A DNA stretch of 64,000 nt from Nocardioides carbamazepini (GCF_024614185.1 NZ_JAHTLF010000015.1:383402-447401), one strand, 5' to 3'. Shown: positions 33,651 through 42,657, numbered from the stretch's first letter. Translations and numbers: made by a program. Notes: generated by a model from the sequence alone, not told the origin.

Positions 33651-34075
33651 AACGACCAGGCCGCGCCTCGGCAGCATCACGGACGGACGAGACTGCCCGG
33701 CCGAGGGGCAAGGACGGCAGGTGGCCGGGCTGGGTCTACGACGAAGGCGTGGAGCCCGACTACCGGTTCAGCTTTGCGAACGAGCGCACCTTTCTCGCCT
33801 GGGTCCGCACGTCTCTCGCATTGCTCGCAGCCGGGGTCGCCCTCGACGTCGTCGAGCTCTCGATCCCGAGCATCGCCCAGTACGCGATCGCGGTGCTCCT
33901 GGCAGCCCTGGGATTGCTCTCTGCGCTGGCGGCCTGGATCCGATGGGCCCGAGCCGAACGAGCCATTCGTCGCGGCGAGCCCCTGCCACACTTCGGTTTC
34001 GGCGCGTTGTTCGTCATCGTCGTGGTCGTCGCGGCCGTGGGGCTCATGGCTGCAGGTCTCGACAACACACCATGA
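33647..34075 (+). CDS. DUF202 (YidH-like) membrane protein 1
   Basis: A 142-residue protein. A basic hydrophilic lead is followed by the DUF202 signature F-A-N-E-R-T-F-L-A-W-V-R-T-S-L-A-L-L-A-A-G-V-A and three hydrophobic helices in total. The ATG at 33647 overlaps the stop of the enoyl-CoA hydratase gene (ATGA), and the stop overlaps the next DUF202 gene. Family function is not established; E. coli YidH is similar. The coupling to a crotonase gene is unusual. Confidence 0.85.
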   Translation: MKRPGRASAASRTDETARPRGKDGRWPGWVYDEGVEPDYRFSFANERTFLAWVRTSLALLAAGVALDVVELSIPSIAQYAIAVLLAALGLLSALAAWIRWARAERAIRRGEPLPHFGFGALFVIVVVVAAVGLMAAGLDNTP

Positions 34076-34404
34076 GCCGAGCAATCGGCGATCCCGGAGA
34101 AGCGAACGAGCGCACCGCTCTGGGCTGGCAGCGCACCTCGCTCTCACTCGTCGCCGGCGCGGCGATCATGGCCCGGCTCACCGTCGACGCCCTCGGGCTG
34201 GCCGCGGTTCTCCCGCTGGCGGCCGCGCTCATCCTGGGTCTCTGGGTCTTCGCCGAGAGCCGAGCGCGCTACGACCACGACGCAGGAACCCGCGACCGGG
34301 CACGCCACCGAGGTGGACGCGCCCCCCTGAGCCTCGCGATCGCGACGGCGTTGATCGCCGCCACCGAGCTCGCCTCGCTCACGCTCGCTCACCAGAGGGG
34401 CTGA
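34072..34404 (+). CDS. DUF202 membrane protein 2
   Basis: A 110-residue protein with N-E-R-T-A-L-G-W-Q-R-T-S-L-S-L-V-A-G, the DUF202 signature, and three hydrophobic segments. It overlaps the preceding DUF202 gene by ATGA, so the pair probably forms a heteromeric membrane complex (YidG/YidH-like). Role unknown. Confidence 0.85.
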   Translation: MSRAIGDPGEANERTALGWQRTSLSLVAGAAIMARLTVDALGLAAVLPLAAALILGLWVFAESRARYDHDAGTRDRARHRGGRAPLSLAIATALIAATELASLTLAHQRG

Positions 34405-34458
34405 CCAAGGAGCCAGACAGGGCGCCTCGGCGAAGTCGTCGGCCAGCACCACCAGCCA

Positions 34459-34812
34459 TCAGCTCGGCTTCGCGTACGCCGCCACGCCGGTGTCGAGGAT
34501 GACGCAGGCCTCGTCGCCGACGGTCCAGGCGTCGTGGCCGGGGTCGAGGTCGATGACGTCGCCCGGGCCGATGTCGAACTCGTCGCCGGCGTCGGGCTTG
34601 ATCGTCATCCGGCCGGAGACGCAGATGCCGGTGTGGTGGACCTGGCAGGAGTCGGTGCCGGCGATGGGCTTGACGTCGTTCGACCAGCGCCAGCCGGGCT
34701 CGAAGGTGCCGCGGCCGAGGGTGAAGGCGCCGAGAGTGACGACGTCCATCTGACCGTGGTCCTGGAACGGGCGGCGCTCGTGGGGGCTGTCGATGCTCTG
34801 CTTGTCGGACAT
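34459..34812 (-). CDS. Cupin-domain protein
   Basis: A 117-residue single-domain cupin. G-W-R-W-S-N-D-V-K-P, then C-Q-V-H-H-T-G-I-C-V-S-G-R-M, cover cupin motif 1, and G-D-V-I-D-L-D-P-G-H-D-A-W-T-V-G-D motif 2. H-H and a later histidine could bind a metal. It starts 15 bp after the flavoprotein gene on the same strand, so the two are probably co-transcribed. Substrate unknown; could be a sensor or small enzyme. Confidence 0.8.
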   Translation of the reverse strand: MSDKQSIDSPHERRPFQDHGQMDVVTLGAFTLGRGTFEPGWRWSNDVKPIAGTDSCQVHHTGICVSGRMTIKPDAGDEFDIGPGDVIDLDPGHDAWTVGDEACVILDTGVAAYAKPS

Positions 34813-34827
34813 GTGCCTCTCCTCTGC

Positions 34828-36168
34828 TCAGACGGTGGCTCGGGGACGGATGTTCTGGTTGCCGGCGAAGACGTTGTCGGGGTCGTACTCCGACTTGATG
34901 GCGACGAGGCGCTCGTACTTCTCGGGGCCGAAGGCGGCCCTGATGCGCTCGTCGCCCTCGTCGCCGATGAAGTTGAGGTAGACGCCGCCCGTGGTGAAGG
35001 GGGCGTTGGCCCGGCGGTACTCCCGGACCCAGGCGATGTTGGCGTCGTCGTCGGCCGCCTCCTCCCAGGTCGCGAAGGGGTGGCTGACCCAGCGGGCGCC
35101 ACGTTGGGTCAACGGGGTGGAGTCGGTGTCGACCCGGGCGACGGCGCCGCCCCAGGGAAGGAGGAGGTGCTGGGTCAGTGGAGAGCGACGGCGCGCGCCG
35201 GCGTCGAGGAAGACGTCGAGGGCGGCGTCGGGGAACGAGTCGTGGTAGTCGGCGCTCCAGTACTGACGGAGGCCCGGCGGGTCGTCGATCATCGACTGCA
35301 GCTGGGCGTACGGCATCGGGCCGACCAGGTCGACCTCCGGGGACAGGTCGCGCATGACCTGCACCAGGTCCTCCCCCACACCCCGGTCGCCGTTCCAGCA
35401 GACCGCGATCGCGATCAGCGGTTCGCCCTGCAGGTGCGGCGGGATGAACTCCTCCGGCGGACCGCTCAGCACGACCAAGCCGCTGCCGAGCTCGTCGGGG
35501 GCGTCGTCCGCCCAGTCCCGGAACGCCCGGGCCACCGCGACGCCCTGAGCGAGCGGCCAGGCCAGCAGCCCACCGAGGATGGTGGGCCCGACCGGGTGCA
35601 GCCGGAACTCCAGCGCGGTCACGACGCCGAAGTTGCCGCCGCCACCCTTGCTCGCCCAGAGCAGGTCCTGGTGCTGGTGCTCGTCGGCGCGGACCTCGCG
35701 GCCGTCGGCCGTGACGAGCTCGACCGCCAGCAGGTTGTCGCAGCTGAGGCCGTACTGGCGCTCCAGCCACCCCGAGCCGCCGCCGAGCGTCAGCCCCGCG
35801 ACCCCGGTGGTGGACACCCGGCCACCGGTGGTGGCCAGTCCGTGCTCCTGGGCCGCTGCGTCGAACTCGGCCCACGTGCAGCCACCGCCGACCCGCGCGC
35901 GGCGGGCCGTCACATCGATCTCGACGCCCTTGATCGGACGTACGTCGACCACCAGGCCGTCGTCGTTGGTCGACTGCCCCGCCACCGAGTGCCCGCCCGA
36001 GCGTACGGCGACCGCGAGCCCGTCGCGTGCGGCGCGATCGAGCGCCTCCGCGACGTCCGAGGGGCCGGTGCAGGCCGCGATGACCCGCGGTCGCTTGTCG
36101 ATCATCGCGTTGAACAGCCCGCGCTGCTCGTCGTACTCGGCCTCGCCGGGCCCACACCACCTGGTCAT
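34828..36168 (-). CDS. FAD-linked oxidoreductase (BBE/PCMH family)
   Basis: A 446-residue flavoprotein. The FAD-binding PCMH domain includes V-A-V-R-S-G-G-H-S-V-A-G, whose histidine usually carries the covalent 8-alpha flavin link, and G-V-A-G-L-T-L-G-G-G-S-G-W-L. The cysteine that makes the second flavin bond in BBE proper is absent from the latter segment (V-S-T-T-G-V-A-G), so a single link is expected. The C-terminal BBE segment with N-I-R-P is present. GGAGG precedes the ATG at 36168. Such enzymes oxidise sugars, lactones or phenolics; substrate unknown. Confidence 0.88.
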   Translation of the reverse strand: MTRWCGPGEAEYDEQRGLFNAMIDKRPRVIAACTGPSDVAEALDRAARDGLAVAVRSGGHSVAGQSTNDDGLVVDVRPIKGVEIDVTARRARVGGGCTWAEFDAAAQEHGLATTGGRVSTTGVAGLTLGGGSGWLERQYGLSCDNLLAVELVTADGREVRADEHQHQDLLWASKGGGGNFGVVTALEFRLHPVGPTILGGLLAWPLAQGVAVARAFRDWADDAPDELGSGLVVLSGPPEEFIPPHLQGEPLIAIAVCWNGDRGVGEDLVQVMRDLSPEVDLVGPMPYAQLQSMIDDPPGLRQYWSADYHDSFPDAALDVFLDAGARRRSPLTQHLLLPWGGAVARVDTDSTPLTQRGARWVSHPFATWEEAADDDANIAWVREYRRANAPFTTGGVYLNFIGDEGDERIRAAFGPEKYERLVAIKSEYDPDNVFAGNQNIRPRATV

Positions 36169-36323
36169 GCTGACCTCCAGACGCCTCCCCTGGGGCACCC
36201 ACGATCCTCGGCGAGGCGCCGGTGGACATCCCACGGACTGGGGAAACGGCTCCACGGCCAGACACTCCGCAACGAGGTGAACGCCCCACTCCGGGTCGGG
36301 CGGTGGGCAAGGGAACCCGGCAC

Positions 36324-36329
36324 TAGGCT
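36324..36329 (+). promoter_or_regulatory. -10 box TAGGCT, leaderless promoter of the PlsC-like gene
   Basis: TAGGCT ends 6 nt before the GTG at 36336; there is no Shine-Dalgarno. The surrounding 12 nt are almost the same as in front of yaeQ. Confidence 0.55.
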
Positions 36330-36335
36330 GACCCC

Positions 36336-37004
36336 GTGCTCTACGAGGTCCTCCACACGACGGTTCCTCCGCTGGCGCGCGCCCTGTGGCGCCCGACCAT
36401 CGAGGGCATCGAGAACGTGCCGCCGTCCGGGCCCGTGCTGCTCGCCAGCAACCACCTGAGCTTCGCCGACAGCGTGGTGATCCCGATCGTCGCGCCCCGC
36501 AAGGTCGTGTTCCTCGCGAAGGCCGAGTACTTCACCGGCTCCGGCATCCGCGGGCGGCTCTGCAGGGCCTGGTTCGAAGGTCTCGGCATGGTGCCGGTCG
36601 ACCGCACCGACACCCGGGCGGCGCTGAACTCGCTCGACGTGGCGCTCGACGTGCTGGGTCGCGGGGACGCGTTCGGGATCTACCCCGAGGGCACCCGCTC
36701 CCGCGACGGACGGCTCTACCGGGGCCGCACCGGCGTCGCGCAGCTGGCCCTGACGGCAGGCGTACCCGTCGTTCCGGTCGGGCTGCTCGGCACCGCCGAG
36801 CTGCAGCCGCCCGACGCGACCTGGCCGCGCCGGGCGAAGGTGACGGTGCGTTTCGGCGAGCCGATCGACTTCACCGGGCGCTTCGACGGCCTCGCTCCCG
36901 GCCGGGCCCGGCGCGAGGCGACGGACGAGATCATGGCCGCGATCCACGCGCTGACCGGCCAGGAGCTCGCCGGCGCCTACAACGAGCGGCCCGCGGACGT
37001 CTGA
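36336..37004 (+). CDS. 1-acyl-sn-glycerol-3-phosphate acyltransferase (PlsC family)
   Basis: A 222-residue acyltransferase. The catalytic HX4D is N-H-L-S-F-A-D (H40, D45), and the phosphate-binding motif is I-Y-P-E-G-T-R-S-R-D-G near 105-115. A V-P-V-V-P-V-G strand is motif IV. It would acylate lysophosphatidate in membrane phospholipid synthesis, at the inner membrane. GTG start with a leaderless promoter. Not part of the neighbouring operons; converges on the DUF429 fusion gene with a 29-bp gap. Confidence 0.88.
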   Translation: MLYEVLHTTVPPLARALWRPTIEGIENVPPSGPVLLASNHLSFADSVVIPIVAPRKVVFLAKAEYFTGSGIRGRLCRAWFEGLGMVPVDRTDTRAALNSLDVALDVLGRGDAFGIYPEGTRSRDGRLYRGRTGVAQLALTAGVPVVPVGLLGTAELQPPDATWPRRAKVTVRFGEPIDFTGRFDGLAPGRARREATDEIMAAIHALTGQELAGAYNERPADV

Positions 37005-37033
37005 GCACCGACGTCTGAGCGCGACTCCCCGCC

Positions 37034-38833
37034 TCAGTCGTCGGCGCGCATCCGCGCCAGCCGCGTCCGCAGGGCCGGCACGCGGTGGGCGTTGCCGTGC
37101 AGCTCGACGTACCGCTCGCCGTACACCCACAGCAGGGCGTCGTCGAGACGGCGGACGGCGCCGGGCGGGTAGCGGTAGCCCATCCGCTCGCGCAGCGCGT
37201 CGTCGTCGACGGAGCGCAGAGAGTCGCCGAGGGCGGCGAGCGAGGTGATGCCGAGCTCGAGGACCAAGGCGGAGATCCACGTGTAGTGGTCGGTGCGCGA
37301 CCAGCCGGCGTCGGAGTACTGGCCGGCGAGGAAGGCGGCCAGCTCGCGCGGGCTCATCCGCGGGTCGTCGTCCTCGTCCTCCTCCGCGTCGTCGGCCTCG
37401 GTCGGCCCGTCGCGCAGCAGGTCCCGGATCATCGAGAACTCACGGTCGGCGAGCTCGAGGAGGCCCGCGGCGAGCGTGAACCGGCGGTCGAGCTCCAGGA
37501 CGTGCTCGGCCGGCACCGCGCCCTTGTAGCGGGTGTCGTGCTCGAACTCGGCCCAGGCGTGCTGCAGCACGGTCCGGATCTGGATCGCCGCCTGATGGCC
37601 CTGGAGCGGGTCGGTGTCCTCGTCGCCGGCGCGGGCGGGGTCGAGCCCGACGATGAGGTGGCGGCTGGAGTAGCCGAACCGCCCCTCGCTGGCCGTCTCC
37701 TGCCCCATGTCCCGGTCGTCGTGGACCACGACCTGATCGCCGAGGAGGTCGACCACTGCCTGGACGTCGCTCTGCACGTAGGTGATCACCCGCACGCCGA
37801 CCTGGTCGGTGATCTCGCGCAACGGGTCGGTGTAGAGCGGGCGGCCGCCGAGGGTGCGGGCGGCCTTGGCCGCGAAGGACGACACGCTCTTCGTCCGGCC
37901 GGTCACGGTCAGGTAGTTGATGCCGGCCTCGTCGAGGATCGAGTTCATCAGCCGGACGAAGCCCTCGGTCACGTCCCGCAACCCGGGCTGCAGCTCGGCG
38001 TACCGGCGCACGGCGGCACCGATGTCGGGCGCCGCGGCGGGATCCCGCGCCGGCCGCGGGGCCGGCAGGAGGCCGTCCGGAAGTGTGGGCGTCACGATGT
38101 AGCCGGTCTCGAGGTCGCCGTACGTCGTGGTGTCGTCGGGCCGCCGCTCGGCGAACAGCGCGACGTAGGCGCACACCACGGCGTCGGCCTGGTCCTCCAC
38201 CACCCGCAGCTCGCTCTTGCGCGTCGCCGTCTCCGCCGCCGACCGCAGCGCCGCCCACGCCGGGAGGCCGTCGACGTGCAGCGGCGGCTCGGCGACGGCC
38301 AGCCCCTCGACCAGGCCGAGCAGGACGAGCAGCTCGGCGCGCAGCTGCTCGAGGTCACGGCCGGGCTTGTTCTTGTACTTGAGCGTGCGGCCGAGCCGGA
38401 ACAGGACGACCGTCGCCGGATGGGGGTAGACCTCGATCGCGCGCCGCGGGCGCCGCGAGCGCGGGTTGATGTCGAGTCCGAGCAGCGCGGCGATCCGGGC
38501 GGCGCGGGGCTGCTCGCTGAACTCCGGCTTGCCGGTGTTGGACGGGTGGGCACCCGCGTCGAAGCGTGCGAAGTCCTTGTTGAGCGCCGCCTCCGCGGGC
38601 CGGTTGCCCGTCGCGTTGGCGACCACGATCGGTGCGTCGATCGCCACCAGGCACGCGCGTTCGACGTACGGCGTCAGGGCGGCCACGATCTCGTCGTCGG
38701 TCTGCGCCGCCGAGACCGTCAGCAGCCTCCCGTCGCCGTCGACGACCGCCACACCGGTCGGCCTGCGCTCGCCCCAGGCGAGGTCGATCCCGACGAAGTG
38801 CTCGACGGCATCGGCTCGCACGTCAGCACTCAT
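37034..38833 (-). CDS. DUF429 - RelA/SpoT synthetase-domain fusion protein
   Basis: 599 residues with two domains. Residues ~10-250 are DUF429, a predicted RNase H-like nuclease fold: V-G-I-D-L-A-W-G (D17), I-D-A-P-I (D66), E-V-Y-P-H-P (E134) and D-Q-A-D-A-V-V-C-A-Y (D214, D217). Residues ~280-460 are a RelA/SpoT nucleotidyltransferase domain: T-G-R-T-K-S-V-S-S-F-A-A-K (313-323), I-T-D-Q-V-G-V-R-V (D343), then I-Q-I-R-T-V-L-Q-H-A-W-A-E-F-E-H-D. The glutamate normally just before I-Q-I-R-T, the catalytic base of ppGpp synthesis, is A416 (GCG). An acidic linker and a ~100-residue tail follow. ATG 38833 is leaderless. Confidence 0.85.
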   Translation of the reverse strand: MSADVRADAVEHFVGIDLAWGERRPTGVAVVDGDGRLLTVSAAQTDDEIVAALTPYVERACLVAIDAPIVVANATGNRPAEAALNKDFARFDAGAHPSNTGKPEFSEQPRAARIAALLGLDINPRSRRPRRAIEVYPHPATVVLFRLGRTLKYKNKPGRDLEQLRAELLVLLGLVEGLAVAEPPLHVDGLPAWAALRSAAETATRKSELRVVEDQADAVVCAYVALFAERRPDDTTTYGDLETGYIVTPTLPDGLLPAPRPARDPAAAPDIGAAVRRYAELQPGLRDVTEGFVRLMNSILDEAGINYLTVTGRTKSVSSFAAKAARTLGGRPLYTDPLREITDQVGVRVITYVQSDVQAVVDLLGDQVVVHDDRDMGQETASEGRFGYSSRHLIVGLDPARAGDEDTDPLQGHQAAIQIRTVLQHAWAEFEHDTRYKGAVPAEHVLELDRRFTLAAGLLELADREFSMIRDLLRDGPTEADDAEEDEDDDPRMSPRELAAFLAGQYSDAGWSRTDHYTWISALVLELGITSLAALGDSLRSVDDDALRERMGYRYPPGAVRRLDDALLWVYGERYVELHGNAHRVPALRTRLARMRADD

Positions 38834-38839
38834 GCGCCG

Positions 38840-38845
38840 ACCCTA
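38840..38845 (-). promoter_or_regulatory. -10 box TAGGGT, leaderless promoter of the DUF429 fusion gene
   Basis: On the minus strand TAGGGT ends 6 nt before the ATG at 38833. Confidence 0.5.
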
Positions 38846-38903
38846 CCGATTCCGGGCGACCGCGCTCGCCGGTGGCGGCTCAGCCGCCGTCGCCGGACGG
38901 CGC

Positions 38904-39368
38904 TCAGCGAACTCCCCACGAGTAGGTCTGCTTGCGGAGCTTGAGGTAGACGAGCGTCTCGGTGGACAGCACCCCCGGGATGGTGCGGACCCGGCCGGAG
39001 AGGATCTCGAGCAGGTGCGCGTCGCTCTCGCAGACCACCTCGGCGAGCAGGTCGAAGGAGCCGGCGGTGATGACGACGTAGTCGACCTCCTTCACCTCGG
39101 CGAGGGCGTCGGCGATCGGTTCGAGCTCGCCGGAGGCGCGGATGCCGATCATGGCCTGTCGCGCGAACCCGATCTCGGTGGGATCGGTGACGGCGACGAT
39201 CTGCATCACGCCGCTGTCGACGAGCCGCTGCACCCGCTGCCGCACGGCCGCCTCGGAGAGACCCACCGCCTTGCCGATGGCGGCGTACGAGCGGCGGCCG
39301 TCCTCCTGGAGCTCGGCGATGATCGCCTTCGAGACGTCGTCGAGCGGCGTCGGCTTCGGCTTGGGCAC
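38904..39368 (-). CDS. Lrp/AsnC-family transcriptional regulator
   Basis: 154 residues. An N-terminal winged-type HTH (L-D-D-V-S-K-A-I-I-A-E-L-Q-E-D-G-R-R-S-Y, then V-G-L-S-E-A-A-V-R-Q-R-V-Q-R-L) is followed by a RAM ligand-binding domain (V-V-I-T-A-G-S-F-D-L-L-A-E-V). GTG start with TAGGAT 6 nt upstream, so leaderless. It is divergent from the polyamine-type importer and probably senses an amino acid or amine. The sequence ACGGATTTCGT occurs both in its own promoter and in the aminotransferase/aldehyde dehydrogenase promoter, which suggests one regulon. Confidence 0.92.
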   Translation of the reverse strand: MPKPKPTPLDDVSKAIIAELQEDGRRSYAAIGKAVGLSEAAVRQRVQRLVDSGVMQIVAVTDPTEIGFARQAMIGIRASGELEPIADALAEVKEVDYVVITAGSFDLLAEVVCESDAHLLEILSGRVRTIPGVLSTETLVYLKLRKQTYSWGVR

Positions 39369-39374
39369 GACTCG

Positions 39375-39402
39375 ATCCTAGGCAGGTACGGATTTCGTTG
39401 CA
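39375..39402. promoter_or_regulatory. Leaderless -10 of the Lrp gene and putative Lrp box
   Basis: TAGGAT (minus strand, 39380-39375) is 6 nt from the GTG at 39368. ACGGATTTCGTTGC at 39388-39401 shares ACGGATTTCGT with 45080-45090 and is the proposed autoregulatory site. Downstream, 39430-39456 holds two GTCATGT copies of unknown meaning. Confidence 0.45.
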
Positions 39403-39489
39403 ATCACCTAACATCCCTTCGGAATCGCTTGTCATGTGACCTGGGTCATGTCACGATCGCGTGGTTCTATTCCAGGGAGGTGGCAATCG

Positions 39490-40656
39490 GTGGTCTCTGC
39501 CCGTCTGAGTCGCAGAGCGGCACTCCGCGGGGGTGCCGGGCTCCTGGCCGGTGGCGCCAGTCTCGGCGTCCTCCCGCTGTTCGGTACGCCGGACCGCAAG
39601 CAGGATCCGGCCTCCTGCCGCACCCGCGACCTGTCCGCGTCCGACCGGCGGCTCGTCGTCTCGAACTGGCCCGGCTACATCGACGAGGACGACGGCGACT
39701 ACGTCTCGACGCTCACCGAGTTCCAGGAGCGCACCGGCATCCAGGTGAGCTACACCGCCGACGTCAACGACAACCTCGAGTTCTTCGCGAAGGTGGTCAA
39801 CCAGCTGGGGTCCTGCCAGTCCTCGAAGCGCGACCTGTTCATGCTCACCGACTGGATGGCGGCGCGGATGATCCAGGTCGGTTGGATCCAACCGCTGGAC
39901 AAGGCGAAGGTCCCCAACCTGCACGCCAACCTGATCGACTCGCTCACCGGTGTCGGCTGGGACCCGGAGCGCACGTACTCCGCCCCGTGGCAGAGCGGCC
40001 TGACCGGCATCGCCTACAACAAGTCGAAGGTCGACGAGGTCCGCTCGTTCGAGGAGCTGCTCTCGCGCGACGACCTGCGCGGACGGATCTCGCTGCTCAC
40101 CGAGATGCGCGACACGATGGGCCTGATCATGCTCGCCCAGGGCGTCGATCCGGCCGACTTCGACCAGGACGACTGGGACAACGCCATCGACCGGCTGCGC
40201 AAGGCCCGCAACGACGGCCAGATCCGCGCGTTCACCGGCAACGACTACATCCAGGACCTCTCGGCCGGCAACATCTTGGCCTGCGAGGCGTGGTCCGGCG
40301 ACGTCGCGGCGGCCGAGAACGAGGATCTGGTGTTCGTCTCGCCGGAGGAGGGCCAGATGATCTGGTCCGACAACATGCTCGTGCCCAACCTCGCCAGCCA
40401 CCAGGGCAACGCCGAGGAGTGGATCAACTACTACTACGAGCCCGAGGTGGCCGCGAAGCTCGCGGCGTACGTCTGGTACATCTGCCCGGTCAAGGGCGCC
40501 CAGGAGGCGATGGAGAAGGTCGACCCGAGCCTCGTCGACAACCAGCTGATCTTCCCGTCCGCCGAGTCGCTGAAGACGATGCACTCGTTCATGGCACTCG
40601 AGGAGTTCCAGATCCGCGCCTACGAAGGAGATTTCGCCGATGTCATTGGCGGCTGA
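39490..40656 (+). CDS. Polyamine-type ABC importer substrate-binding protein, Tat-exported
   Basis: A 388-residue PotD/SBP-family-1-like protein. I start at GTG 39490 (GGGAGG upstream). The N-terminus R-L-S-R-R-A-A-L-R-G-G-A-G-L-L-A-G-G is a twin-arginine signal, so the folded protein would be exported by Tat; no lipobox cysteine is evident at the right place. The mature part shows L-V-V-S-N-W-P-G-Y-I-D and an F-Q-E-R-T-G-I-Q-V-S-Y strand, as in spermidine/putrescine binders, and W-Q-S-G-L-T-G-I-A-Y-N. First gene of the importer operon; likely ligand putrescine, spermidine or a related amine. Confidence 0.88.
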   Translation: MVSARLSRRAALRGGAGLLAGGASLGVLPLFGTPDRKQDPASCRTRDLSASDRRLVVSNWPGYIDEDDGDYVSTLTEFQERTGIQVSYTADVNDNLEFFAKVVNQLGSCQSSKRDLFMLTDWMAARMIQVGWIQPLDKAKVPNLHANLIDSLTGVGWDPERTYSAPWQSGLTGIAYNKSKVDEVRSFEELLSRDDLRGRISLLTEMRDTMGLIMLAQGVDPADFDQDDWDNAIDRLRKARNDGQIRAFTGNDYIQDLSAGNILACEAWSGDVAAAENEDLVFVSPEEGQMIWSDNMLVPNLASHQGNAEEWINYYYEPEVAAKLAAYVWYICPVKGAQEAMEKVDPSLVDNQLIFPSAESLKTMHSFMALEEFQIRAYEGDFADVIGG

Positions 40657-41809
40657 CGGCGCGGCCCACCGCGCATCCGACCGGTTGCAGGGAGAGGGGC
40701 GGAGTCTCCGGCTCACCGCGCTCACCAAGGAGTTCGCCACCTTCACGGCCGTGCGCTCGCTCGACCTGGAGATCCCCGCGGGCACCTTCTTCGCCCTCCT
40801 CGGCCCCTCGGGGTGCGGGAAGACGACCACGCTGCGGATGGTGGCCGGCCTGGACACACCGACGTCCGGGACGATCCATCTCGGCGCCGACGAGATCACC
40901 TACGAGAAGCCGTACCGGCGCCCGGTGAACACCGTCTTCCAGAACTACGCGCTCTTCCCCCATCTCGACATCCACGAGAACGTGGCCTTCGGCCTGCGCC
41001 GGCGCAAGGTCAAGGACGTCGACAAGCAGGTGCAGGAGATGCTCGCTCTGGTGGAGCTCGAGGCCCAGGCGCGCAAGAAGCCGCCCCAGATGTCGGGCGG
41101 CCAGCAACAGCGCGTCGCCCTCGCGCGGGCGCTGATCAACCGGCCCGAGGTCCTCCTGCTCGACGAGCCGCTCGGCGCCCTCGACCTCAAGCTGCGCCGG
41201 GGGATGCAGATCGAGCTCAAGCGGATCCAGACCGAGGTCGGCCTCACCTTCGTGCACGTCACGCACGACCAGGAGGAGGCGATGACGATGGCCGACACGA
41301 TCGCGGTCATGAACAGCGGCGTCATCGAGCAGATGGGCTCCCCCGCCGAGCTCTACGAGAACCCCCGCACCACCTTCGTCGCCAACTTCCTCGGGCAGTC
41401 GAACCTGATCGCCGGCGCCGTCTCCAGCACCGACGGCGACGTCGTCCGGGTCGACATGCACGGCACCCAGGTCTCGATCCTGGCAGACCGGGCGCACGTC
41501 CGCAGCGGCGACGGCTGGGTCGGCATCCGCCCGGAGAAGGTTCTGGTCGAGCCGCTCGGCGAGCCGCTCGACGCCCCGGGCAACCACCTGACCGGCGGCG
41601 TCATCACCGACGTCAGCTTCGTCGGCGTCAGCACCCAGTACCTCGTCATGATGCCCTGGGGCCAGGAGCTGATGTCCTTCGAGCAGAACACCGGCCGCCG
41701 CCCCGTCCTCGCGACCGGCACCAAGGTGGACGTGTCCTGGCGCCCGGAGTTCGCGTTCCTGCTGCCGGCGAGCCAGGACGTCAACGCCGGCGTCGTCGAG
41801 GAGTCCTGA
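40640..41809 (+). CDS. potA: Polyamine-type ABC importer ATPase (PotA-like)
   Basis: A 389-residue ATPase. Walker [10 protein letters not shown] (55-63), signature [13 protein letters not shown], Walker [12 protein letters not shown] and switch V-T-H-D-Q-E-E-A are complete, and a TOBE domain follows after ~260. The ATG at 40640 lies inside the 3' end of the binding-protein gene (17-nt overlap), with AAGGAG just upstream, so translation is coupled. It energises the import of a polyamine-like substrate. Confidence 0.92.
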   Translation: MSLAADGAAHRASDRLQGEGRSLRLTALTKEFATFTAVRSLDLEIPAGTFFALLGPSGCGKTTTLRMVAGLDTPTSGTIHLGADEITYEKPYRRPVNTVFQNYALFPHLDIHENVAFGLRRRKVKDVDKQVQEMLALVELEAQARKKPPQMSGGQQQRVALARALINRPEVLLLDEPLGALDLKLRRGMQIELKRIQTEVGLTFVHVTHDQEEAMTMADTIAVMNSGVIEQMGSPAELYENPRTTFVANFLGQSNLIAGAVSSTDGDVVRVDMHGTQVSILADRAHVRSGDGWVGIRPEKVLVEPLGEPLDAPGNHLTGGVITDVSFVGVSTQYLVMMPWGQELMSFEQNTGRRPVLATGTKVDVSWRPEFAFLLPASQDVNAGVVEES

Positions 41810-42657
41810 TGCGGCGCGGGCGGTTCACCGGCTACTGGCTGATGCTGCCCGCGGGCCTGTGGCTCGCGCTCTTCTTCGTCATCCCGTTCTACTCGCTGCT
41901 CGCGACCAGCCTCTTCGATCCCGAGGGCTCGGTGCTGACGGGGTACGACGTCGACTACCACTTCGCGAACTTCGTCGACGCGCTCCAGCAGTTCTGGGAG
42001 CCGTTGGTCCGGTCGCTGTGGTACGCCGCCGTCGCGACCGCGATCTGCCTGGTGCTCGGCTACGTCCTCGCGTACGCGATCGCGCTCAAGGCCGGGAAGT
42101 GGCGCACCCTGCTGCTCGTCCTGGTGATCGCACCCTTCTTCACCAGCTTCCTGGTCCGCACCCTGTCGTGGAAGCTGATCCTGGCCGACGACGGGTTCGT
42201 GGTCGACACGCTCCAGTTCCTGCAGCTGCTGGGCGACGACGGCCGGCTCCTCGCGACGCCGGTCGCGGTGATCGCCGGGCTGGTCTACAACTTCCTGCCG
42301 TTCATGGTCCTCCCGCTCTACGCCAGCCTCGAGAAGATCGACGGGCGGCTGATCGAGGCCGCGGGCGACCTCTACGCCTCACCGACCCGCGGCTTCCTCA
42401 AGGTGACGCTGCCGCTCTCGAAGCCGGGCGTCGTGGCGGGCACCCTGTTGACCTTCATCCCCGCGGCCGGCGACTACATCAACGCGGCACTGCTGGGCAG
42501 CCCCAACCAGCGCATGGTCGGCAACGTGATCCAGAACCTGTTCACCAGCACCGGCGACTACGCCGCCGCCGGCGCGCTCTCGGTGATCCTCATGGCCATC
42601 ATCGTCGCGATGGTCATGGTCTACATCCGCACCGCCGGGACGGAGGAGCTGGTATGA
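41809..42657 (+). CDS. potB: Polyamine-type ABC importer permease 1 (PotB-like)
   Basis: A 282-residue permease with about six membrane helices. The coupling loop carries A-A-G-D-L-Y-A-S-P-T-R-G-F (E-A-A-like motif). Helix 1 starts W-L-M-L-P-A-G-L-W-L. The ATG shares its A with the stop of the ATPase gene (TGATG), and its stop overlaps the next permease. PotB/PotH family by order and motifs. Confidence 0.9.
   Translation: MRRGRFTGYWLMLPAGLWLALFFVIPFYSLLATSLFDPEGSVLTGYDVDYHFANFVDALQQFWEPLVRSLWYAAVATAICLVLGYVLAYAIALKAGKWRTLLLVLVIAPFFTSFLVRTLSWKLILADDGFVVDTLQFLQLLGDDGRLLATPVAVIAGLVYNFLPFMVLPLYASLEKIDGRLIEAAGDLYASPTRGFLKVTLPLSKPGVVAGTLLTFIPAAGDYINAALLGSPNQRMVGNVIQNLFTSTGDYAAAGALSVILMAIIVAMVMVYIRTAGTEELV

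Noticed and set aside
34379..36459. Very long open frames (over 600 codons) antisense to the cupin and flavoprotein genes
   Set aside because: GC-bias shadows: low-complexity Arg/Gly/Ala composition, no motifs, and the opposite strand carries clear families.
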